5,892 bases of DNA from Chloroflexaceae bacterium UBA1466. GTDB lineage: Bacteria; Chloroflexota; Chloroflexia; Chloroflexales; Chloroflexaceae. The translations under genes and the position numbers were made by a program. Location: assembly GCA_002325605.1 (NCBI GenBank), contig DCSM01000001.1:8080-13971 (forward strand). The letters run 5' to 3'. This document shows, piece by piece, positions 1 to 4,686 of the stretch; position 1 is the first letter of the stretch, and the number at the start of each line of letters is the position of its first letter. Below the pieces are notes generated by a model. That model was given only the letters and a program-made list of their open reading frames with translations. It was not told the origin of the DNA and searched no databases.

Positions 1-33
1 GTTGGCTTCAAAAGGTCGCCCCTCACTGAACGC

Positions 34-3000
34 CTAACGGCGAATGAAGGGTAAGTAGACCATGTTCTGGTTTACGATTACCGCTGGGGAATCGTTTTTA
101 TCCTTAATCAGCAAAGTCGCTTTAGAAGGTTGGCCCAAAGTCGCATTCTGCGGATTACTTAGGGCCAAAGAAACGGTCTCAGCTTCTTCTGCCACGTCAT
201 CTTCCACGATAGGGATGATAACCGTCCTGATGATAGTGCCTGGAGCAAAGCTCAGTGTCCCGTTAGCAGGAACATAATCTTGCCCCGCCGTAGCCGTGTC
301 AGTGATGTTGCCTGTAGCGTAATCTACTTTCACAGTTTGGGTCGGCACGGCGCTGAGGGTCACGGTAATAATCGCTGTTCCCTTGCCCTCCTTGCTGCTA
401 AAGTTGCTACTACTTAGTTGCACGCTTGGCTTATCCCCAATCGTTGGTTGCGGTTGCGGTTGCGTGTCGCTGGGGAAAAGGTCATCAATAATGTTCAGGC
501 TGGCGGTGGCAAGCGTACCAAGTTTGGCATTTGCGCTTGGTGTGGGGTTGCTCAAAGTCAGGTTAAGCATCTCCATTGACTCTTTGGTCAAGGAGTCGCG
601 CACGATTGGCACATTGAAGGTCTTGACCAGATCGCCCGCCGCGAAGGTAAGCGTCCCGCTTATCGCCGTATAATCACTTCCTGCTTTGGCACTTGCATCG
701 CTGGTCGCGTAGTCTACGGTGACCGCGTAGTTTTGAGCAGCACTCAAGGTTACAGAGATCAAGGCTGTTCCCTCACTCTCCTTAGCCGTGAAGGTCGCAG
801 AGCCAAACTGAATACTTGGGGGCACGTAGCCAGGAATGGGAGGTAGGGAAGTAGCATCCTGAATGGTCAAGGTCGCCGATCTTTGGGTTCCCCAATCAAC
901 TGTACCAGAAGGAATTTTGCGAACGTTGCTCAAGCTGAGGGAGACGGTTTCTGGCCCCTCCGTAAGCTCGTCTGGTGTAAGGTAGAGATCAAAGGTCTTT
1001 TCCTTTTCCCCAGGCGCAAAATAGAGCGTTCCCTTAGCCGCTGTGTAATCCTTCCCCGCCGTAGCTGTGCCATCGCTACTGGCATAATCTACGGCCACGG
1101 GTTGTTGTTGTACTTCGCTAAGGGTCACGCTAATTGCGGCTGTCCCCTTGCTTTCATCCGTCGTATAGTTGCTGAGACTAAACTGAACATTGGGATTTTC
1201 ATTGTCCAAGACAGTGAGGGTTTCGACGTTGGGGGAGCTAAGTTTGGCCCCCGTCGGGCCGCTCAAGGCCACAACCACCGTCTTATTCCCATCAGCAACT
1301 TGGTCATCAAGAATGGGTACGGTAAAGGTCTTCTGCGCTTCGCCAGGGCTAAAGGTGAGCGTCCCTTGCGCGGGAGTGAAATCGGTGTTAGCTTTTGCCG
1401 TCCCGCTCACGGTAGTTGTATACTTCACCGTCACAGTACTACTAAGCGTTTTGGTAAGCGAGACCGCAAAGGTTGCTTTCCCTGCATTTTCGCTTACTTC
1501 CTGCTCATCTGTGGTAAAGCGGACTCCGTAAGGTTGAAGGGAAAGGTTCAGATCGGTAACTTCGGGCGGTACACCTACCACAGGGCTAACCTTTTTCTCA
1601 TAGCCCTCCGCCGTTACTTCAACGTACCAACATCCCTCCGCAACATTCCAGCCATAGTAGCCAATCTGATTTGTAATCAAAGGGTTGGCAGTAGGATCAA
1701 TTTCCCCCGTACTTGGGTCAGCCCGTACCCCAAGGAACGTTGGGGCTTGTTGATCCCACGGGTCACCTGGTTTCTTGGAAAGATTCGATTGGCAAGTCGT
1801 GGCCCCATCATCATTGGGGTTTTGTTTAGCGGTCCAATTAGGTACTTTGTAAAGGTTTACTGTTGCCCCAACAATTGGTTGGCCCGTTGTAGCATCCGAG
1901 ATAATCCCACTAGGGTCGCGCAGAATGATGATCCTTCCAACACTATCCTCTTCACTCCCGCTATTGCATGTTGCGATAAAGGAAAGCTTCCCGCTTTGGA
2001 AACTAGCTGGCGGAACAGTTGCCAAACCTGTTGCATCCGCGAGGAAGCGTTGCGCTGACGAAGAAGTTGCTAATTGAAGTTCAACCTTCGTAGGGGTTGT
2101 CCCATCCTTACACTTCACGACCTTCTTAGCTGTGAGGGAAGGCTCGCCCATCCACGCTGCGACCCAGACACTTGCCTTGACTTCACCCGTGTGGGGATCA
2201 GCTTCAACGTAAGCATAACCATTTTTGACACTGATCTCGGCCTTTGGGGCAGCGGGATCATTAAATTCAGTATTGATGTCCGCCGTTGTTTGGTTCGTAA
2301 CCACTTTTACAAAGGTAAGGTTATCGCTTGTGGGATCAGCCGCATCGTTGTAATACTCATCGGGATAACGGGTTGGCCAACCCCAATGCATGAAGTGAAG
2401 TCGGTACGTACCAGGCTCAATATCCCGCATTACATACTTACCATTGTCATCAGTGTAGGCCCAAGCAGCGTAGTTCCAAACCCCACCAACATTCTTCTCG
2501 GCGTAGACGTAGACCCAAGGAAGGGGTTTTAATTCTGGCCCTGGCCCCGTTACTTTCCCCGTAATACGGGTCAGCGGCCTCACGTAAGTATCTGCCGAAG
2601 AGCTACTATTGCCTGGATTGATGTCTTCGTCCGCCGTAATCGTAGCTTTGTTTGTAATGGAAGTATTACGGGGTGCATTTTCCCCTAGCTTTGTCTGGAA
2701 GGAGAGATAACCGCCGCCGCGACCTCCAAGCCAATCAATGTTCCATGTAACTTTGCTTCCCTCAACCCTCGCTGCTTGCGGATAGGTTCCACCGTAAGAA
2801 TACCGCCACCAATTTTCGTTGCTAAAGGTTGTGTTTGACGGGAGCGTATCTACAATCTGCACGTTGGAAGCGGGAGAAATGCTGTCGTTGTAATAGGAGA
2901 TACCGTAATAGAGTTGTTCGCCAGGATCAGCCCGCCACGTTCCCCACTTCCAAACGATGGGATCAGCACCCAAAGGTCGGACAACGTTGCGAACAGTAGC

Positions 3001-4419
3001 CGTATTATCGGGGGGATAAAGCTCACCGTTGCTGGCCGAAATCTCAAATTTGGATTCTAAAGTACTCTCTGCTTGAGCATCTTCAGAGACCTTACCTTCC
3101 AAGTAGATATAACCCCATTGATTTACGGCGAAAGAGGGAACCTTCCAAACGACCACATTTCCCGTGCGGTAAGTGGTAAGGTTGTTATAACCCATCCACC
3201 ACCACGAAGAGCCACTAGAGAGATAGGTAACGTTTGAGGGAAGCGTGCCCGTAATGACCACGTTTTGGGCATCAGTAACACCGAGGGTACTGCGATTACC
3301 GTACCAAAGGTAGTAACGAAGCTTCTCGCCAGGCTGCGGGCGAGAGGGCCATGCTGAAGCGCCGAGGGAGAGATTGGGCTTGCGGAGAGCAGCTTTGATC
3401 TGGAGGCTATAAGTATAATCTTCGCTCCCTTTGCGCTTATCAGGATGGCGCACCCGTACAAAGTAATTGCCAGCCTGCTTGATTGTGGGGAGAAGAAGGG
3501 CAGAACCCCAACCACTTGATCCCGTTCCCTCATCAAAAGCGATCAGTTCACGATTGCTGTTGTAAAGCTCAAGGTAGGTGTGATTGGCGTAGATCGGTTG
3601 AACATTGAGGGTTTCAATGCGGTACTCTGTATCAGCAGTGGCATTGAAGGAGACCCAATCTTCATCAGCAGGGCAAAGGGTGTGATTCTCAAGGTTGCCA
3701 GAGTAGGATCGCGCTTGGGCAAAGGAGCTATCTACTTCATAGGAATCATTGATGCACTTCCGCAGAACGTCCAGGGAAGTTTCAGCTTTGGCCAATTCCT
3801 TATCGCTGGCATCAAAGAGCGTTACGGTTGCGATGTAAGCTCCCGCGTTGGGGTAAGTATGCTTTGTTACCTTCTCGGTTTTCTTCTCCAGAGCCGTGTT
3901 ATCTCCAAAATCCCATTTGAGGTAGCTGAAGGCCAAAGCTGTGGTAACGGTAAGGGTAACGGTGTCGCCCGCAAGCGCAGGTTTGCTGCTCTTTGCAGTG
4001 ATGAGGGAGCTAATCGTGAAATTGATTGAGTCGTTCCCCACAGCAGTGGGATTATTGCCATAAGGAGTGCTACCACCGTAGATGTCTGTACCCCCCTTTG
4101 TGTAGAGCGTTACTTTGGGCCAATAGCTTCCAGGTTTGGTGTAACGATATTTGACCGTCTGGCTAATGGTCTGAACGGGATTCGTACCATCCCGAAAATC
4201 CCATTCAAAGTAATCGCGGGAAAGGTTCGTGGTTACGGTGAAGGTTGTTTCTTCGCCAAGAAGGGTGGGGCTAGAGCTTTTCAACTCAACAGGCTTTACA
4301 GGATCCGACGGCGTAGCGGTGGCCAAGGAAGAGCTACTTAGAGCTTTGCTTGGCGCGAAAGGAACGAGCAAGGTCACTGCGACGAGCAGGACCACGAAGC
4401 TGTTAAAATGCTTTTTCAC
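34..4419 (-). CDS. Secreted multidomain surface protein (PKD, PPC-like, DUF11, CarboxypepD_reg-like, Calx-beta), 1461 aa
   Basis: Complete gene starting at GTG. An in-frame TAG lies shortly upstream, no other usual start codon falls between, and a GAGG Shine-Dalgarno sits 5 nt before the GTG. Domain order by residue: signal peptide 1-26; two PKD-like modules about 43-217 (WDFRDGT, WDFGDNT); PPC-like module about 220-345 (PADEDWVSF, GNYFVRVRHPD); two DUF11 modules about 349-616; carboxypeptidase-regulatory-like module about 617-722 (TDDNGKYVMRDIEPGTYRL); Ig-like stretch about 725-833; second regulatory-like module about 834-962; four Calx-beta modules about 965-1438; tail ending VYLPFIRR. No catalytic domain is recognisable. 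From family knowledge, these folds mediate adhesion, calcium-dependent rigidity and polymer binding outside the cell. The role as an adhesin or matrix protein is inferred; a scaffold or S-layer-associated protein is an alternative. No frameshift or internal stop is seen. The gene is preceded by its own promoter. Confidence 0.93.
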   Translation of the reverse strand: MKKHFNSFVVLLVAVTLLVPFAPSKALSSSSLATATPSDPVKPVELKSSSPTLLGEETTFTVTTNLSRDYFEWDFRDGTNPVQTISQTVKYRYTKPGSYWPKVTLYTKGGTDIYGGSTPYGNNPTAVGNDSINFTISSLITAKSSKPALAGDTVTLTVTTALAFSYLKWDFGDNTALEKKTEKVTKHTYPNAGAYIATVTLFDASDKELAKAETSLDVLRKCINDSYEVDSSFAQARSYSGNLENHTLCPADEDWVSFNATADTEYRIETLNVQPIYANHTYLELYNSNRELIAFDEGTGSSGWGSALLLPTIKQAGNYFVRVRHPDKRKGSEDYTYSLQIKAALRKPNLSLGASAWPSRPQPGEKLRYYLWYGNRSTLGVTDAQNVVITGTLPSNVTYLSSGSSWWWMGYNNLTTYRTGNVVVWKVPSFAVNQWGYIYLEGKVSEDAQAESTLESKFEISASNGELYPPDNTATVRNVVRPLGADPIVWKWGTWRADPGEQLYYGISYYNDSISPASNVQIVDTLPSNTTFSNENWWRYSYGGTYPQAARVEGSKVTWNIDWLGGRGGGYLSFQTKLGENAPRNTSITNKATITADEDINPGNSSSSADTYVRPLTRITGKVTGPGPELKPLPWVYVYAEKNVGGVWNYAAWAYTDDNGKYVMRDIEPGTYRLHFMHWGWPTRYPDEYYNDAADPTSDNLTFVKVVTNQTTADINTEFNDPAAPKAEISVKNGYAYVEADPHTGEVKASVWVAAWMGEPSLTAKKVVKCKDGTTPTKVELQLATSSSAQRFLADATGLATVPPASFQSGKLSFIATCNSGSEEDSVGRIIILRDPSGIISDATTGQPIVGATVNLYKVPNWTAKQNPNDDGATTCQSNLSKKPGDPWDQQAPTFLGVRADPSTGEIDPTANPLITNQIGYYGWNVAEGCWYVEVTAEGYEKKVSPVVGVPPEVTDLNLSLQPYGVRFTTDEQEVSENAGKATFAVSLTKTLSSTVTVKYTTTVSGTAKANTDFTPAQGTLTFSPGEAQKTFTVPILDDQVADGNKTVVVALSGPTGAKLSSPNVETLTVLDNENPNVQFSLSNYTTDESKGTAAISVTLSEVQQQPVAVDYASSDGTATAGKDYTAAKGTLYFAPGEKEKTFDLYLTPDELTEGPETVSLSLSNVRKIPSGTVDWGTQRSATLTIQDATSLPPIPGYVPPSIQFGSATFTAKESEGTALISVTLSAAQNYAVTVDYATSDASAKAGSDYTAISGTLTFAAGDLVKTFNVPIVRDSLTKESMEMLNLTLSNPTPSANAKLGTLATASLNIIDDLFPSDTQPQPQPTIGDKPSVQLSSSNFSSKEGKGTAIITVTLSAVPTQTVKVDYATGNITDTATAGQDYVPANGTLSFAPGTIIRTVIIPIVEDDVAEEAETVSLALSNPQNATLGQPSKATLLIKDKNDSPAVIVNQNMVYLPFIRR
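37..60 (-). other. C-terminal tail VYLPFIRR, possible sorting or secretion signal
   Basis: The last eight residues follow a linker (DSPAVIVNQNM) after the final Calx-beta strand and lie outside any domain. The pattern is hydrophobic-Tyr-Leu-Pro-hydrophobic-hydrophobic followed by Arg-Arg at the very end. From memory, many exported Chloroflexota proteins end in closely similar YLPLV-type strings. A role in sorting or anchoring is inference. The tail has no long hydrophobic span, so it is not an LPXTG- or PEP-CTERM-type signal. Confidence 0.5.
106..1527 (-). other. Array of four Calx-beta modules
   Basis: Residues about 965-1073, 1075-1185, 1200-1318 and 1329-1438. Each repeats the same order: VQF/IQF strand, ES-x-GTA-type acidic turn, VDYAT-type strand, T-A-x-A-G-x-DY, GTL-x-F-x-PGE, an acidic D-x-x-x-E-x-x-E turn, then LSLSNP and a TL-x-I-x-D closing strand. 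The acidic turns suggest calcium binding, as known for the family. In module 3 the last turn is altered (DSLTKESME), and in module 4 the PGE acidic residue is replaced (PGT), so calcium affinity may differ between modules. Linkers are Pro-rich (SLPPIPGYVPPS; DTQPQPQPT). Confidence 0.88.
446..463 (+). repeat. Hexanucleotide tandem repeat (GGTTGC x3) coding for a QP linker
   Basis: Three perfect GGTTGC units. On the coding strand they encode the QPQPQP linker between the third and fourth Calx-beta modules. Its length could vary between strains by slippage without breaking the frame. Confidence 0.8.
1534..2571 (-). other. Carboxypeptidase-regulatory-like modules flanking an Ig-like segment
   Basis: Residues about 617-722 show the ITGKVTGPG ... 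VYVYAEK ... TDDNGKYVMRDIEPGTYRLHF pattern of a carboxypeptidase-regulatory-like or SdrD_B-like fold. Residues about 725-833 are a less certain Ig-like stretch with a Cys770/Cys818 pair. Residues about 834-962 start again with DPSGIISDATTGQPIVGATVNLYK and end in EGCWYVEVTAEGYEKK, with a Cys876/Cys930 pair. The middle part is the least securely assigned section of the protein. Confidence 0.65.
2572..3375 (-). other. Two tandem DUF11-type repeats
   Basis: Residues about 349-480 and 486-616. Each begins with a PGE-x-L-x-Y-x-(I/L)-x-Y-x-N segment (PGEKLRYYLWYGN; PGEQLYYGISYYN), has V-x-(I/V)-x-(G/D)-TLPSN, and ends with a DNTATV / NPGNSSSSADTYV strand. Both have a very aromatic loop after TLPSN (SSWWWMGY; ENWWRYSYGG). 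DUF11 repeats are stalk-like modules of surface proteins. Confidence 0.8.
3385..3762 (-). other. PPC-like (bacterial pre-peptidase C-terminal type) module
   Basis: Residues about 220-345. The pattern C-x-DSYE ... A ... H-x-x-C-PADEDWVSFNA, then TYLELYNSNRELIAFDEG, then QAGNYFVRVRHPD and a closing YTYSLQI strand matches the PPC-like beta-sandwich often found in secreted bacterial proteins. Cys222 and Cys249 flank its first strand and could form a disulfide. The match is by motif order only. Confidence 0.7.
3769..4293 (-). other. Two tandem PKD-like modules
   Basis: Residues about 43-136 and 137-217. Both show the PKD signature: a WDF-x-D-x-T core (WDFRDGT and WDFGDNT), then a HTYPNAGAY / YRYTKPGSY turn, then VTL strands. 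The first module carries a Gly/Asn-rich insertion near its end (GGTDIYGGSTPYGNN). PKD modules are extracellular beta-sandwiches used as spacers or for protein and polysaccharide contact. Confidence 0.8.
4342..4419 (-). other. Sec signal peptide of the 1461-aa protein
   Basis: Residues 1-26 have the classical three-part layout: a basic start (MKKH), a hydrophobic core (FVVLLVAVTLLVPF) and a small-residue cleavage site, most likely after SKA at residue 26. A Ser/Thr-rich stretch follows. There is no lipobox cysteine, so the protein is probably released or held by another part of the chain rather than lipid-anchored. The exact cleavage position is a reading by eye. Confidence 0.85.
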
Positions 4420-4423
4420 TTTA

Positions 4424-4429
4424 TCCTCA
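4424..4429 (-). promoter_or_regulatory. Ribosome binding site of the 1461-aa gene
   Basis: The coding strand reads TGAGGA, with GAGG ending 5 nt before the GTG. This supports GTG at 4417-4419 as the start. The same frame is closed by TAG about 20 nt further upstream, so no longer N-terminus with a standard start is possible from this region. Confidence 0.75.
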
Positions 4430-4449
4430 GATAGTCTTAAAGTAATCTA

Positions 4450-4462
4450 AACGAACGAACGA
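4450..4462 (+). repeat. Tetranucleotide run (AACG x3 plus A) in the leader
   Basis: Three perfect AACG units followed by A, read as CGTT units on the transcribed strand, between the promoter and the ribosome binding site of the surface protein gene. It is short, but it is the kind of tract that can change in unit number. Confidence 0.6.
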
Positions 4463-4479
4463 TTTTTGAACATGAAAGG

Positions 4480-4557
4480 TTATTTTTTAGCTGCTTTTAG
4501 GTCATCCTTTCTCCAAGTCCAGCCCCAGGCGGCTTTTGGCTTACTATCTATCCTCAT
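4480..4557 (-). CDS. Possible leaderless 25-aa micro-ORF in the 5' leader (unrecognised)
   Basis: An ATG lies 8 nt after the -10 hexamer, so an mRNA from the predicted promoter would start at or within a few bases of it. The frame runs 25 codons to TAA. The peptide starts MRIDSKPK, contains AAWGWTW and ends in a Lys-rich segment, so it is basic and unusually rich in Trp (three in five residues). It is in the same frame as the large downstream gene, with two stops between them. There is no Shine-Dalgarno, so expression would have to be leaderless. I recognise no family. It may be a leader peptide, a small protein, or chance. Confidence 0.2.
   Translation of the reverse strand: MRIDSKPKAAWGWTWRKDDLKAAKK
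4513..4539 (-). promoter_or_regulatory. Weak hairpin in the 5' leader
   Basis: On the RNA strand, CCAA and AGCC pair with GGCT and TTGG around a 6-nt loop, with a one-base bulge on one side and four bases (GGAC) on the other. The structure overlaps the middle of the micro-ORF, including its Trp codons. I do not recognise a known riboswitch class in it. Eight pairs with an asymmetric interior loop is modest evidence. Confidence 0.2.
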
Positions 4558-4565
4558 TATTTCAA

Positions 4566-4593
4566 ATTATAGCACGCCTTTACAAAAAACCAA
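4566..4593 (-). promoter_or_regulatory. Sigma70-type promoter with extended -10
   Basis: On the minus strand a perfect TATAAT (4566-4571) is preceded by TGC, giving an extended -10 (TGnTATAAT). A weak -35, TTGGTT (4588-4593, three of six consensus bases), lies 16 bp upstream. Transcription would be expected to begin near 4557-4560, giving the large gene a leader of about 140 nt. The promoter lies between the two genes, so the surface protein gene is probably transcribed independently of the ATPase gene. Confidence 0.65.
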
Positions 4594-4599
4594 TGATAC

Positions 4600-4634
4600 T
4601 TTAGTCCTAAATCTAATGGTGCTTTAGTACTATT
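4600..4634. promoter_or_regulatory. Two related palindrome-like boxes upstream of the promoter
   Basis: Box 1 at 4600-4611 is TTTAG-TC-CTAAA, with perfect 5-bp arms. Box 2 at 4623-4634 is TTTAG-TA-CTATT, with the core TAGTACTA perfectly palindromic. The shared pattern is TTTAGTnCTAww and the start-to-start spacing is 23 bp, close to two helical turns. They lie 7 to 41 bp upstream of the -35 hexamer of the minus-strand promoter, a usual place for an activator. The region is AT-rich, so chance is possible. Confidence 0.3.
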
Positions 4635-4649
4635 CAATGGATTCAATGG
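4632..4649. repeat. Perfect 9-bp tandem duplication (ATTCAATGG x2)
   Basis: Two identical adjacent copies of ATTCAATGG lie in the gap between the two genes, between the palindromic boxes and the hairpin. They look like a simple duplication; no function is evident. Confidence 0.7.
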
Positions 4650-4654
4650 CGGAG

Positions 4655-4673
4655 GACAGGCATCCTGCCTGTC
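4655..4673. repeat. Intergenic hairpin GACAGGC-ATCCT-GCCTGTC
   Basis: Perfect 7-bp inverted repeat with a 5-nt loop, 13 bp beyond the ATPase stop codon. It may stabilise or end the ATPase transcript. No T-tract follows on the minus strand, so it is not a standard intrinsic terminator. CAGGC...GCCTG palindromes of this kind recur between genes in several bacterial phyla, so a dispersed repeat element is an equal possibility. Confidence 0.55.
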
Positions 4674-4686
4674 TGAGCCAGCCTAC

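Noticed and set aside
1..33. Start of a further gene, or one arm of a GGGGCGACC-type repeat, on the minus strand
   Set aside because: Only 33 bases are visible, with no ribosome binding site before the GTG and no second repeat arm. Nothing can be supported.
31..42. CGCC-TAAC-GGCG dyad across the stop codon of the surface protein gene as a terminator
   Set aside because: Only a 4-bp stem and no T-tract on the minus strand. Too weak to call.
883..2058. 391-codon open frame on the plus strand opposite the surface protein gene
   Set aside because: It lies entirely antisense to a well-supported coding region with clear domain homology. Its translation has no recognisable domain and an implausible composition, so it is a shadow of codon use in the real gene.
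2074..2532. 152-codon plus-strand open frame
   Set aside because: Antisense to the carboxypeptidase-regulatory-like region, with no domain and no supporting start context. Treated as a shadow.
4501..4560. Known riboswitch class in the leader
   Set aside because: I compared the leader by eye with cyclic di-GMP, guanidine and cobalamin riboswitch signatures, and the conserved cores are absent. Only a modest hairpin remains.
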